From: Paenibacillus tepidiphilus
GTDB lineage: Bacteria; Bacillota; Bacilli; Paenibacillales; Paenibacillaceae
NCBI RefSeq assembly: GCF_008635795.1
Contig: NZ_VWRQ01000007.1
Coordinates: forward strand, 62,001-126,000
DNA length: 64,000 nucleotides
Reading direction: 5' to 3'
Part shown: one piece after another, positions 55,292 through 64,000 of the stretch
Layout of the letters: every line of letters begins with the position of its first letter
Position numbering within the stretch: the first letter of the stretch is position 1
The notes under the pieces: generated by a model
What the model was told of the DNA's origin: nothing
The model's input: the letters and a program-made list of their open reading frames with translations, nothing else
Database searches by the model: none
Program-made: the position numbers and the translations under genes

Positions 55292-57226
55292 TTACAGCAG
55301 CTTCCACAGCGCAGGCGTGGTTGCCGGCTCCCAGCCCGCCAGCGAGGTGTGGGCCTGCTGGCAGATATACCGCTGGCCGCCGTAAGAGACAATGTCGCCG
55401 GTCTTATAAGCTGCGCCCGCTGCCCAGGCTGCGGCTCCCGCCGTCGGCGACGGGCTGGCGGTCGGAGCTACGGTGGCGCTCGGCGTGGCGCTCGGCGCAA
55501 CTGTTGGTGACGGCGTCACAGTAGCACTAGGCGCAGGCGTCACCGTACCGCTGCATGGCCCGATCAGCTTCCACGGGCCGTAGGCTCCGCTCTGGTCAGG
55601 ACGGTCGCCCTGCGTCCACCATTTGGCCTCGTAGATGTTGCCGCCATAGGAGGCCTGCTGACCTTGGGTGTAGACTGCGGCGGCGCTCCAGGCCGCTACG
55701 GTACATTGCCCCGGAGTCGGCGTTGGCGAAGCTGTCGGCGTTGCCGTCGGTGTCGGCGTGGTTGTTGGCGTAACCGTTGCGGTCGGCTTGACCGTAGGCG
55801 TTGGTGTGGCGGTCGGTGTCGCCGTCGGCGTCGGGGTAGCTGTTGCCGTTGGAGTAGGTGTCGGCGTCACCACTCCCCCGCCCAGATCTGCGAACAGTTT
55901 ATTAGTCAGCGTCTTGTTCCGGTCGCCGCTGGTTTCCCAGAACATCGCTCCGGCCAGTCCCTTCGTTTTCAGATAGCTGATCTTGTGTCCAAGCGATTCC
56001 ACATCGTCATAGCTGATGAAGGTTTGGGTGGAGGGATTATACAGGTAAGGGACCTTGGCAGTGTTGTTCCAGTAGCGGGTATAGCCGTTTTTGTTGATAT
56101 AGTTGGTCTCAAGGTCATAGAAATCATAGCTGCCCTTCTCCCAGGTGCCTGTGGAGGAGATGCCGGCAGATACCTGGTATTGACCATTGCTGGTGCTCGG
56201 GGCACCGCCCCAGCCGCGGCCATAGAACGGAACGCCCAGCACCAGCTTGCTTGCCGGAACACCGCTGGACAAATAGGTCGTGACCGCTTTGTCGATGTTG
56301 TAATTGGCCGGGTCGGTCAAGCCGGACGCTCCCGCAGCCGGATCATAATAGAGCGGGGCGTTGTGCCCGGTAGTCGTGTTCCAGCTGCCGTTAAAGTCAT
56401 AGGTCATGATGTTGATCCAATCGACGACAGAAGCAATGCCGCTGAGATTGTTGTTCTGCACGAAGGTCGGACCGGCGCCGGAGGCGATGGTCAGCAGATA
56501 GGTTTTGCCGTCGGCACTACCGGCGGCGTTCAGCTTTTCGCGGATTTTTTGCAGGAGAAGCACATAATTCTGTTTGTCCTCGGGCCGGTAGCTGTTGCCC
56601 GCCAGGCCGCCGCTCACCGGATACTCCCAGTCCAGATCTACGCCGTCCATCTTGTATTTGCGGATGAAATCGACTGCTGAGTTGGCGAACACCTCGCGCG
56701 TCTGCGCCGATGCCGCCACATCCGAGAAACGGTTCGACCAGGTCCAGCCGCCGACGGAGATAATGGTTTTTAAATCGGGATTCCGCTCCTTGAGCTTCCA
56801 GAGCTGCTTCAGATTGCCTTTGATCGGATCATCCCACTTGTCGTCGCCGAAGCTCTTCTGCGCGTCGATCCAGGGATCGCCAAGCACGATCGTCCCGTTC
56901 GGTACGCTGATCGCCTGGCCTTGCTCGTTCTGGCAGGTCCAGGTGACCGGATTCGGCCCGGTCGGGTCAGGGTTGCCATGGATGCCGTTCCAGCAAATAT
57001 CGGCAAAGGCGTAATTGATTACATTTAGCTTGGTCGGATCGATATCGCTGACATTAAAAGCCCGTCCATAAGCGGCCCACGAGGCGTAGTACCCTATCAG
57101 CTTATAATTCGTTGCCGCGTTCGCGGTTTTGGCGCCCGGGCCCAGCGCAGGAATGAGCGTAATCAGCAGTGCAGCAATCAGTCCGAGCAATAGCGGTTTG
57201 CGGTTTCTTTTGGCAAAAGGCCTCAT
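55292..57226 (-). CDS. Secreted GH18 chitinase with two CBM5/12 domains
   Basis: A 644-residue chitinase. Signal peptide to about residue 37 (KTANAA); GH18 barrel about 40-455 with SVGGWTW at 157-163 and the complete motif DGVDLDWE at 194-201 (Glu201 catalytic). A long Pro/Thr repeat linker follows (about 458-505) and two CBM5/12 domains end the protein, the first with AKWWTQGD and the second with YICQQAHTSLAGWEPA. It lacks the CBM2-like domain of its neighbour. A strong TTAGGAGGT precedes the ATG. Same strand as the other chitinase; probably a duplicated or tail-sharing pair. Confidence 0.95.
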   Translation of the reverse strand: MRPFAKRNRKPLLLGLIAALLITLIPALGPGAKTANAATNYKLIGYYASWAAYGRAFNVSDIDPTKLNVINYAFADICWNGIHGNPDPTGPNPVTWTCQNEQGQAISVPNGTIVLGDPWIDAQKSFGDDKWDDPIKGNLKQLWKLKERNPDLKTIISVGGWTWSNRFSDVAASAQTREVFANSAVDFIRKYKMDGVDLDWEYPVSGGLAGNSYRPEDKQNYVLLLQKIREKLNAAGSADGKTYLLTIASGAGPTFVQNNNLSGIASVVDWINIMTYDFNGSWNTTTGHNAPLYYDPAAGASGLTDPANYNIDKAVTTYLSSGVPASKLVLGVPFYGRGWGGAPSTSNGQYQVSAGISSTGTWEKGSYDFYDLETNYINKNGYTRYWNNTAKVPYLYNPSTQTFISYDDVESLGHKISYLKTKGLAGAMFWETSGDRNKTLTNKLFADLGGGVVTPTPTPTATATPTPTATPTATPTPTVKPTATVTPTTTPTPTATPTASPTPTPGQCTVAAWSAAAVYTQGQQASYGGNIYEAKWWTQGDRPDQSGAYGPWKLIGPCSGTVTPAPSATVTPSPTVAPSATPSATVAPTASPSPTAGAAAWAAGAAYKTGDIVSYGGQRYICQQAHTSLAGWEPATTPALWKLL

Positions 57227-57847
57227 TTCGGTTTCTACCTCCTAAGGTTCAATTGATCGCACGGCTTTGCTGTTCTTAAGACCAGCGCCCACCTCCTGTC
57301 CCGAATTTGCCTTCACTCTGTCATCTATGAAACTGGATGTTAGTAGATTTGGAGTTACATTCCGCACAGAGCGCATGCGCAAACAGCGCTCTGGCGCTAA
57401 AGGTTGCAGGATATACTAGTACGGGCCTCAGATGGAATGCTGCAGCAATAGGTCAATACCGCTTAAAGGTGTGTGGGAGGGGTTCGTGTCCTTGTAGAGT
57501 AGGCATGGAAGGGATAGAATTGAAGGCAACTCTATTCTCATACAAATCGAGCCAATATTCTAGGGGGAAATTTCCATTTTATAGGGATATTATCATCTGA
57601 TTTCTAATTTCAAAAAAGAAGCTGATACCTGAAGCTCGGTTGATCACAGGTTTAAGTGGCTGATATTCAGGGCCGGATGGCGGCTGGGATTCCAAACCTT
57701 CCGTAGTCAGGAACAATCCATGTGAAACTCAATGGTTAACTTGCACCCCAATGAAGTGGCGGTTATCCACTACAGATGTCATACAACCTGGCTAGTGAGC
57801 TAAAGTGAACTATCGAACTCAAACTGCTAGGCAAAAGTAAACATCCT
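57227..57847. other. Leader region of the chitinase pair, no gene seen
   Basis: About 620 bases without a convincing coding frame. It should hold the chitinase promoter, but I could not settle on a hexamer pair, and no CcpA-type operator was clear. Short frames here lack ribosome binding sites and family resemblance. Confidence 0.4.
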
Positions 57848-58029
57848 AATGTGTACGAAAAAACGACCATAACGTGCTTCCGTTCGGGTAAATAGACCAA
57901 ATGTGTACGAAAAAACGACCACAATGTGCTTCCATTCCGGTAAGTGGACCGAATGTGTACGAAAAAACGACCACAATGTGCTGCCTTTCGAGTAAGTGGA
58001 CCGAATGTGTACGAAAAAACGACCATAAT
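57848..58029. repeat. 52-bp tandem repeat, 3.5 copies
   Basis: Copies begin at 57848, 57900, 57952 and 58004, exactly 52 bp apart; the last is cut after 26 bases. The core AATGTGTACGAAAAAACGAC is invariant; the second half varies at several positions. It lies between the chitinase leader and the terminator of the FAD-oxidoreductase operon. Spacing is exact and units abut, so it is not a CRISPR array. Confidence 0.92.
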
Positions 58030-58153
58030 CCTTCTATAGCTGGGTTCTCATTTATCCAACTACGAGTGTGCGTACTGGTGCTCCCTTCGTTACTGAAGTC
58101 TCTTTCCTCCCATATCCGGGAATAGCTTAAGCTCAATTTATACAACGTCCTCA

Positions 58154-58192
58154 AAAAGACAAGGACCGTGCCACTGCACGGTCCTTGTCTTG
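58154..58192 (-). terminator. Terminator of the DUF4127-FAD oxidoreductase operon
   Basis: AGACAAGGACCGTGC and GCACGGTCCTTGTCT form a perfect 15-bp stem (loop 4) followed by TTTT on the minus strand. Confidence 0.92.
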
Positions 58193-58275
58193 TACCTCTT
58201 ACGGCCCTTCCTGCCTCCACCCGGCTTCGCCCCGGTTCTCCGGCGGCAGCCGCAGCGCCCGGCCCAGTGACTGAC

Positions 58276-58295
58276 GCTCCGCTCCGGAGCGGAGC
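58276..58295. other. Perfect 20-bp palindrome after the FAD-oxidoreductase stop
   Basis: GCTCCGCTCC is followed immediately by its inverse GGAGCGGAGC. It lies between the stop codon at 58301 and the terminator and could be a protein site or a first hairpin of the 3' end. Confidence 0.5.
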
Positions 58296-58300
58296 TTCCG

Positions 58301-59890
58301 TTACGCCTGTCCCAGCTCTGCCTCTGTCCAGTGGAGCTGGACGCCATGATCGAGAAGCAGCTGCTGGTAAGCCTGCCGATGCTCGGCCGCCGCATGAACC
58401 TCACGCGGCAGAATGTGATTGGCAATGGCATAGCTGGCCAGAAGCCCGGCGGATTCGCCGATGTTCCACTCCGTAGGATGGAGGCGGTAGCAGCCGTTGG
58501 CAATCTGGGTCATCGAGATATTTTTGCAGGCCGGAAGCAGGTTCGTTACACGGACAGGAATCAATGAACCGAGCGGAATTTCATACGGATGATTCGGGAT
58601 ATAGAAGGTGCGCTGGGACACCGTTGTAGGATGAAGATCCAGATGATAGCTCCCGACCCCGACACTGTCCTCATAGCGCAGAGGTCCCGCCTCGCCGCGC
58701 AGCTCCTTGCTTACATCCTGCTCAGTCACTGTGTACAGCCCGCGGATTCTTCTCGCTTCGCGGATATAGGGGGACTTCGCCAGCCCGTCCTCTGTTCCCA
58801 GCACATCGCCCCGCAGCCTGACTCCCGGATACCCCTTTCCGCCATCCAGCCGGGGCGCCTCGGTCTGAAGCCAGTAGACAAGCGACAGGGTCAGCTGCCT
58901 GGCTCCCCGCAAATGCTTCTCCCGTTCCTGCGGAGATACTCCGATCAGCGGACCGGCATAATAATCGTTCAAGGCCCAGTTCAGCAGAGTGACTTCACCC
59001 GCGTTCAGCGGCAGACTCCAGATCGCAGGATCGACAATCCTCCGGTAATCCCACAGCGATACGATCCCTTCATCGTTCGGGAACATCGTGAACTGCTTCA
59101 GCTTGCTTGTATCCTCTGCATCCGATGCGTACCAGCTGAGAATGGGATACATCGAGAAGGACGGCACATATTGACGCCAATAGTCATAGTCCGCAGGGCG
59201 TTCTATCGTAAAATCCCCGTCCGGCAAATAATCTACGGCAGCCACATGTGTAATCGACTGCATGTCGAGCGGGTCCGCTTCCTCCAGTGCATGCGGTTCG
59301 CCTGTTTCCTGCCTGGATTCGGCGCCGCTTCTATACTCCACTCCGGCCAAAGGAAGTAAATCACCGCATTCGGTGGCATCCAGATAATAACGCCCCGACA
59401 GCTTGATTTCGGTGCCCTTCAGGGTATGTTGTACAGTTACCGCAGTAACCTCATCTCCTGACGTTTGGGCATGAACAGGAACCGTATGATAGAGCACTTC
59501 GATACGCCCTGTGTTCACATAGGGAGCCAGCATTTCATGAAGCACGCTGAGCGCGACCTTCGGCTCATGGGCCAGACGGCTGACCCAGCCGTTCCCGGGA
59601 TTCAGCAGCGGGTCCTGCTTCGCCTGCTCCGTAAGCGGATAGTTTCGTCTGTAATATTCCCGCACCCTGGTGCGGAACTCCCGGTAGGAGGCCGTGCTGC
59701 CGGAGCTCTCGATCCAGCGGTGCTCGTCCGGCGGAACAGCCTGTGCAGTCAGCTGGCCCCCGAGCCAATCGGTTTCCTCGGTCAGAATGACGCGCATACC
59801 CGCTTTGGCGGCAGCTAGAGCCGCCGCCGTCCCTCCCAGTCCGCCGCCGATAATGATGACATCACTTTCTTTTAACCGTCCGGTTGTCAT
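58301..59890 (-). CDS. FAD-dependent oxidoreductase (FAD_oxidored, PF12831-like)
   Basis: A 529-residue flavoprotein with the Rossmann FAD motif VIIIGGGLGGTAAALAAAK near residue 11, EETDWLGGQLT, and the second FAD segment DATECGDLLPLAGVEY. The C-terminal end has the FAD-closing GYRLHPTEWNIGESAG-like region (NGCYRLHPTEW). No signal peptide. Family members occur in carbohydrate-use operons and may oxidise or eliminate glycosides; no specific reaction can be read here. Its ATG overlaps the ROK gene stop by four bases, so it is the last gene of this operon. Confidence 0.85.
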   Translation of the reverse strand: MTTGRLKESDVIIIGGGLGGTAAALAAAKAGMRVILTEETDWLGGQLTAQAVPPDEHRWIESSGSTASYREFRTRVREYYRRNYPLTEQAKQDPLLNPGNGWVSRLAHEPKVALSVLHEMLAPYVNTGRIEVLYHTVPVHAQTSGDEVTAVTVQHTLKGTEIKLSGRYYLDATECGDLLPLAGVEYRSGAESRQETGEPHALEEADPLDMQSITHVAAVDYLPDGDFTIERPADYDYWRQYVPSFSMYPILSWYASDAEDTSKLKQFTMFPNDEGIVSLWDYRRIVDPAIWSLPLNAGEVTLLNWALNDYYAGPLIGVSPQEREKHLRGARQLTLSLVYWLQTEAPRLDGGKGYPGVRLRGDVLGTEDGLAKSPYIREARRIRGLYTVTEQDVSKELRGEAGPLRYEDSVGVGSYHLDLHPTTVSQRTFYIPNHPYEIPLGSLIPVRVTNLLPACKNISMTQIANGCYRLHPTEWNIGESAGLLASYAIANHILPREVHAAAEHRQAYQQLLLDHGVQLHWTEAELGQA

Positions 59891-60816
59891 GCCGTATCCT
59901 CCTGTTCATAGCTTTCCGCTTGCCGCCGCAGGCCATCCAGCGCCAGCTTGGCCGCTCCGAAACAGCCCGCCCGGTTCCCGAGCTCCGCCGCCGCAAGAAT
60001 GCTGTACACCCCTTCGCCCTGCAGCCCATGCTTCAGCAGCTTCCACCATATATCCCGGTCATGGATGACCCCGCCGCCGATCACTATAAGTTCGGGATCG
60101 AGAGTAACTGCAATATTATCAAGTACAACTGCCAAGTCAGCGGTGTAGCCGTCAAGAACCCTCAGGGCACCCGGCTCCCCCCGTCTCGCTTCGGCCATAA
60201 TTTCCGAGCCGTGGGTATATGTCCGGCCTGTCAGCTCTTGCCCGAGCCGCAGCAGCGCAGAGCCTGAAACATATTGTTCGGCACAGCCCCTTCGGCCGCA
60301 GTTGCAGGGCCGTCCGCCGGGGAACAGAATACTGTGCCCGAAGTCTCCGCCGCTCCAGTGCTTCCCCCTGCTCAGCACACCATCAATCATGAAAGCGCCC
60401 CCAACTCCGGTACCCAGTGTAAGCATGGCCAGGCTCCGCCGTCCGCGTCCGGCCCCCTGCCAGGCTTCTCCAAGGAGAGCGGCGTTGGCATCGTTATCAG
60501 CAGCAGCAGGTAATAGGAAAGTCTCCCGGGCCCAGCCGGCAAGCTGGAGTCCCTGCCATCCGGGCAGATTATCTGTAGCGTACACGACTTCACCGCTGCT
60601 CGTGTTAATTCTGCCAGCCGAAGCTATACCGATGGCCTCAACCGTACAAGCCTTCAACAGCTCGCTGATTACGGTGTGAAGCTTGCCAAGTATCGCCTCC
60701 CTGCCCTGCCGGGCCTCCGTGGCACTCCCCGCTTCCGCCCATACATTGCCCATCTCGTCGAGCACCAGCCCTTTAATGGCCGTCCCGCCGATATCTACCC
60801 CGATGACCCGTCTCAT
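59887..60816 (-). CDS. ROK-family sugar kinase
   Basis: A 309-residue ROK protein with ATP-binding DIGGTAIKG at residues 8-16, the catalytic Asp in DNDANAALLGEA and the zinc motif CNCGRRGCAEQ. No DNA-binding domain is present, so it is a kinase rather than a repressor. With nanE two genes upstream, N-acetylmannosamine kinase is the first guess; glucokinase or another amino-sugar kinase are alternatives. It is 74 bases downstream of the RpiR gene. Confidence 0.88.
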   Translation of the reverse strand: MRRVIGVDIGGTAIKGLVLDEMGNVWAEAGSATEARQGREAILGKLHTVISELLKACTVEAIGIASAGRINTSSGEVVYATDNLPGWQGLQLAGWARETFLLPAAADNDANAALLGEAWQGAGRGRRSLAMLTLGTGVGGAFMIDGVLSRGKHWSGGDFGHSILFPGGRPCNCGRRGCAEQYVSGSALLRLGQELTGRTYTHGSEIMAEARRGEPGALRVLDGYTADLAVVLDNIAVTLDPELIVIGGGVIHDRDIWWKLLKHGLQGEGVYSILAAAELGNRAGCFGAAKLALDGLRRQAESYEQEDTA

Positions 60817-60890
60817 TCACTCACTCCTCCCAATGGCCCTGTGTTCTGAGATCAAGAGCCTCTGCTATAGACCAAGGCTGCGGTACATCC

Positions 60891-61718
60891 TTAATAGATA
60901 CGGTCGATGACAGCCCTGGCCGTCCGTTCCTTCATCCGCTTCGTCTCGTCCGTATGCCTGCGCTCCAGTCCCTCGCAGATCAGGTCGATAATGAACAGCT
61001 GGGAAATCTTCGCCCCGATGGATCCGCCTTCCAGAGGCGACTCTTTACCGGCGGTAAGCAGGACGATATCGGCGATGGAAGCGATAGGCGACTTCGCGTA
61101 GTTGGTCATCGCAATAATCAAAGCCCCGTTCTGCTTCGCTTTCATTAACATATCGTTGGTATCCAGCGTGCTTCCCGAAACACTGATGCCGAAGGCAATA
61201 TCGCCTGCGCCCATCGTTACCGCCATCATCGACTGGATATGGCTGTCTGCAATGGCCTCCACCCGCCGCCCGATCCGCAGGAAACGGTTCTTGGCGTCCA
61301 GCGCCGTAATCGCCGATGAGCCTACGCCAAAAAACTGCACATGGCGGGCCTCATCGATCCGGCTGACAGCCTCTTCAAGCTGGCTCCGGTCCAGCATGCT
61401 CAGGCTGGACTGGAGCACATCAACCATGGATTCGTACAGATGCGTCGGGTAATCGCCGTCTTTGCCTTCACGGCCGGACAAGGCTTGCTGCTTCGGCAGT
61501 CCCTGGGCAAGCATAAGCTTGAAGTCCTGATAGCCTTTGAACCCGATTTTGCGGCAAAAGCGCATCACTGTGGTTTCGCCTGTACCCGCAAAGTCCGCAA
61601 GCTCTGTCACCGAAAAGTAGATTAGATTATCCGGATGCTCCAGCACACAGCGGGCCACCTTCTGCTCCGACTTGGTCATGGAAGGATAATACGTATTAAT
61701 TCGATCCGTCATTTCCAT
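60891..61718 (-). CDS. MurR/RpiR-family transcriptional regulator
   Basis: A 275-residue regulator: N-terminal RpiR helix-turn-helix (about 10-75; SVTELADFAGTGETTVMRFCRK) and a C-terminal SIS sugar-phosphate-binding domain (about 115-245; VQFFGVGSSAITALDAKNRF, FGISVSGSTLDTNDMLMKAK). I start it at the ATG at 61718 behind GAGAGGTGG, inside the end of nanE (23-base overlap). It should sense a phosphorylated intermediate, such as an amino-sugar 6-phosphate, and control this operon. Confidence 0.9.
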   Translation of the reverse strand: MEMTDRINTYYPSMTKSEQKVARCVLEHPDNLIYFSVTELADFAGTGETTVMRFCRKIGFKGYQDFKLMLAQGLPKQQALSGREGKDGDYPTHLYESMVDVLQSSLSMLDRSQLEEAVSRIDEARHVQFFGVGSSAITALDAKNRFLRIGRRVEAIADSHIQSMMAVTMGAGDIAFGISVSGSTLDTNDMLMKAKQNGALIIAMTNYAKSPIASIADIVLLTAGKESPLEGGSIGAKISQLFIIDLICEGLERRHTDETKRMKERTARAVIDRIY

Positions 61719-62415
61719 TGCTAACTGCCACCTCTCTAATTGCTGCCGCAAACCGCCCGGTAATTAATTGGGGCCTGGTGATGGCCGAGCCCACGACAAC
61801 CCCGAAGGCACCAAGCTCAAGCGCCTGCCGCACCTGGGCGGGCTCAGTGATCCTGCCCTCGGCAATAACCGGAATAGACAAGCGCTCCACTGCGCTCCGC
61901 AGCAGCCCGAAGTCCGGCCCTTCACGCTGCAGGGAATACGGTGTATAGCCCGAGAGGGTTGTGGAGACGCAGTCGGCTCCCAGGGATTCGGCCAGGAGGG
62001 CCTCCTCCAGGATTGAAATATCCGCCATTGAAGGCGTGCCGCTCTCTTTCAGAAAGGCGGCAATCTGCTCCACTGTGCTGTTTCCCGGCCGCTTCTGGCT
62101 TGTAGCATCAAAAGCGATCATATCTGCTCCCGCTTCCAGCAGCTCGTCTATTTCTTTCAGTGTCGGTGTAATATATACAGCCGAACCAGGGTAATCTCTC
62201 TTCACGATCCCGATAACCGGCAGCGATACAGTGCTCTTGATGGCCCGGATGTCCGCAGCACCGTTGGCCCGGATGCCCGCTGCCCCGCCTTCCTCGGCGG
62301 CGGCCGCCATACGCGCCATAATACCGGCACCATGCAGCGGTTCACCCGGAAGTGCCTGACAGGATACGATGAGTCCATGCTGCAGCTTCTGCATGATCGG
62401 ATTCAGGGTCCCCAC
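61696..62415 (-). CDS. nanE: N-acetylmannosamine-6-phosphate 2-epimerase
   Basis: A 239-residue TIM-barrel enzyme converting ManNAc-6-P to GlcNAc-6-P. Family marks: LIVSCQALPGEPLHG, AGIRANG, DSxAFDAT-type ADMIAFDATSQKRP, and GCD/AEGRITEP late in the protein. The start is uncertain: GTG at 62415 with a poorly spaced GAGAG, or ATG at 62394 (232 residues, matching the usual family start), also with poor spacing. NanE implies sialic acid or N-acetylmannosamine use, but no lyase gene is in the window. Confidence 0.92.
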   Translation of the reverse strand: MGTLNPIMQKLQHGLIVSCQALPGEPLHGAGIMARMAAAAEEGGAAGIRANGAADIRAIKSTVSLPVIGIVKRDYPGSAVYITPTLKEIDELLEAGADMIAFDATSQKRPGNSTVEQIAAFLKESGTPSMADISILEEALLAESLGADCVSTTLSGYTPYSLQREGPDFGLLRSAVERLSIPVIAEGRITEPAQVRQALELGAFGVVVGSAITRPQLITGRFAAAIREVAVSNGNDGSN

Positions 62416-62430
62416 CCTCTCTCTTATAGT

Positions 62431-63978
62431 CTAATGTTCGCTGTATTCCCCGGCCGGTTCAAAACGTACGGACAGTCCCACTTCAAACATCCGGTTCCAG
62501 GGCATGTAACAGCCTATAATCTCGACCCTTCCGCCTGGTCCGTCAATCCGTGAAGCCAGCTCCTGCCGCAGCCGCTGTTCAACCAGACGCGAGACGCTTC
62601 CCCGTTGCCCGTCGAGCAAATATTTGCCGAAGCCCAGCTCCTGGACCGGACCCTCACTAAGCTCCCCGCGGACCACCGAGCAATAGCACACATCTTCGGC
62701 ATAGCGGAGGGCCAGGAAATCCAGATGCTCCTGGGTCCGTCCGTAAAGAAGATAGATCATCGCTTGGGCAATGACAGTACCGAGCGTATTCGAGCTTGTA
62801 TTCCAGCCGGCATACCCCGCGAGGTCAAACAGCAGCCCCTTCTCCCGGAGCATCTTCACCAGCTTCTGGTCACCGCCGTTGGCATAGCCGACATCCGCAA
62901 CGGCGACCGGCTTCCCTTGCTGCTTCAGCGTATAATCGCCGTATTCTACAAGCTCCATCAAGTTCCGGTACACATCGTAGCTGAAAAAAGCATGCTGCTG
63001 CGATACCGCCTCCGCCATCGTCTCGCCCGGCGTATTCAGGAGCAGCACGAGGTTCGCCTCCACGGCACTGGAGGCAATGAGGCCGCCTGCCGCGATGATC
63101 TGATACTTCAGTGTCTCATAGAAGAAGCGGTCCTCATATAACGGGGTGACGAATGCTCCCTGCACCGAGGACAACCGCGGATAAACCAGCGGTACGGTCC
63201 CTTTGGTCTTATTTATCATCCGTGCCAGAAGCGTACAGCCCACCTCGTCTGCACCCGGATACATATACACTTTCAGCTCCAGATTAAGCTCTGTAATCCG
63301 CGCACGGACCTTCTGCTGGTCTTTGGCGGTATGCCCGAAGGGAGCCGAATCATCCTGCGGGACAATCAGAAACTCGATAATCCCGTCCCTCACCAGCTCC
63401 AGCACCAGTTTGTTCGCTTCAATATTAATACTGCGCCGGGAAAGATAATCCTCCAGAATCTCCTGCGGAAGGCAGGCGTCGATATCCGCAAGCTCCTGCA
63501 GTTCTTCCTCCGTCGCGTTGCCAAGCTCCTTGCGGTGGCCGATAAAGCCTTTGCGGAAAATCTCTCTGCCCCAATCGGCGTAGTAGTCCGGCTCCTCGTC
63601 AGAAATGGAGTATTGCGGACAGCGCATGATGAGCTGGAACGCATAAATGACCAGCTCCGGCTGCCGCCCTTTAAGCTCACGCAGCTTCTCCAGCCGTGCG
63701 GCAAGCTCCTCCAGGTTCAGGCTGTGCAGTCTGGACGGAATGATTCCGCCGTACAGCAGGGTATCCAGAGCGACCACCGCCCCGTCCGCCCGGCTGCTGG
63801 CCTCTTCAAACCAGCTCCACAAGCCGTCTGTATCTCCGGGGCGCTTCTTTAGTCCCATCAGCTGCAGGGGAGGCCGCAGGACCTCAAACTCTGTTCCCTT
63901 GGCCAAGAGGGGAGGGAATTCATAATTACAGGGCCGCTCATCGAGCGGCACAAAAGCGATGGTATACCGGTCCGCCAT
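62431..63978 (-). CDS. DUF4127 family protein
   Basis: A 515-residue protein of the DUF4127 family, recognised from VPLDERPCNYEFP at the start, GAVVALDTLLYGGIIPSRLH and VPQDDSAPFGHTAKDQQKVR. It is soluble with no signal peptide. Its repeated D/E-rich and Asp-His segments suggest an enzyme but I know no demonstrated activity. Its ATG follows AAAGGATGGCGG by a few bases, at the right edge of the window. It is the first gene visible of the nanE operon, which may continue upstream. Confidence 0.85.
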   Translation of the reverse strand: MADRYTIAFVPLDERPCNYEFPPLLAKGTEFEVLRPPLQLMGLKKRPGDTDGLWSWFEEASSRADGAVVALDTLLYGGIIPSRLHSLNLEELAARLEKLRELKGRQPELVIYAFQLIMRCPQYSISDEEPDYYADWGREIFRKGFIGHRKELGNATEEELQELADIDACLPQEILEDYLSRRSINIEANKLVLELVRDGIIEFLIVPQDDSAPFGHTAKDQQKVRARITELNLELKVYMYPGADEVGCTLLARMINKTKGTVPLVYPRLSSVQGAFVTPLYEDRFFYETLKYQIIAAGGLIASSAVEANLVLLLNTPGETMAEAVSQQHAFFSYDVYRNLMELVEYGDYTLKQQGKPVAVADVGYANGGDQKLVKMLREKGLLFDLAGYAGWNTSSNTLGTVIAQAMIYLLYGRTQEHLDFLALRYAEDVCYCSVVRGELSEGPVQELGFGKYLLDGQRGSVSRLVEQRLRQELASRIDGPGGRVEIIGCYMPWNRMFEVGLSVRFEPAGEYSEH

Positions 63979-64000
63979 CTCTATCCGCCATCCTTTCTGT

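Noticed and set aside
57337..57600. 87-codon frame in the chitinase leader region
   Set aside because: No ribosome binding site, no recognisable domain, atypical composition.
57848..58029. Possible CRISPR array
   Set aside because: Units abut at exactly 52 bp with variable halves that are diverged copies rather than unique spacers; no cas genes nearby.
1..64000. Insertion sequences or prophage
   Set aside because: No transposase, integrase, or phage structural genes were seen on either strand, despite the tRNA-tail repeats that resemble attachment sites.

Overview
The window reads as chromosome of an endospore-forming Gram-positive of the Paenibacillaceae, most likely Paenibacillus. This is an inference from gene content: a LonA/LonB pair, an SLH-domain surface protein, copper-amine-oxidase-N (stalk) proteins, two secreted GH18 chitinases with CBM5/12 tails, a BclB-type collagen-like exosporium protein, a T-box leader, and strong AGGAGG ribosome binding sites. 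No rRNA genes, transposases or CRISPR arrays were seen.

Region 1 (1-16.6 kb, minus strand) is an exopolysaccharide locus. The conserved, GC-balanced promoter-proximal part holds a CpsB-type phosphatase, an SLH surface protein, the CpsC/CpsD tyrosine-kinase pair, a CapD/FlaA1-like sugar dehydratase and two unnamed envelope proteins. It then passes through the initiating sugar transferase into a visibly AT-rich cassette of glycosyltransferases, galE, a Wzy-like polymerase and a Wzx-like flippase. The cassette runs off the left edge into the first 8 codons of another gene.

Region 2 (16.7-28.6 kb) is a housekeeping block: engB, lonA, lonB, ispG, clpX, clpP, tig and a conserved unknown gene that seems to start with ATC. 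Inside this block, on the opposite strand, sit two tiny overlapping genes that look like a split sigma factor (a region-4 half and an RsoA-like region-2 half), with a near-perfect LexA/DinR-type palindrome upstream.

Region 3 (28.6-45.5 kb) is bracketed by two almost identical tRNA-Arg(UCU) genes in opposite orientation. Each is followed by tandem copies (139 bp or 130-134 bp) of a unit made of a hairpin terminator, a structured spacer and an imitation of the tRNA 3' end. Between them lie pstSCA (no pstB) with a stalk/beta-propeller protein upstream, a small lipoprotein, a TetR-controlled ABC-2 exporter with a 20-bp palindromic operator, a SWIM-SNF2 helicase, two exosporium-type proteins (one with a 15-unit collagen-like repeat), and an unusual argS preceded by a T-box leader whose specifier reads CGC (Arg).

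Region 4 (45.5-64 kb) holds a small unknown gene, asnB, an aldo/keto reductase, a DUF985 cupin, an SPFH/NfeD pair, a binding-protein-like gene without a signal peptide behind a Fur-like palindrome, two chitinases with near-identical tails, a 52-bp tandem repeat, and a minus-strand operon (DUF4127, nanE, rpiR, ROK kinase, FAD oxidoreductase) that looks like catabolism of an amino sugar or related glycoside.
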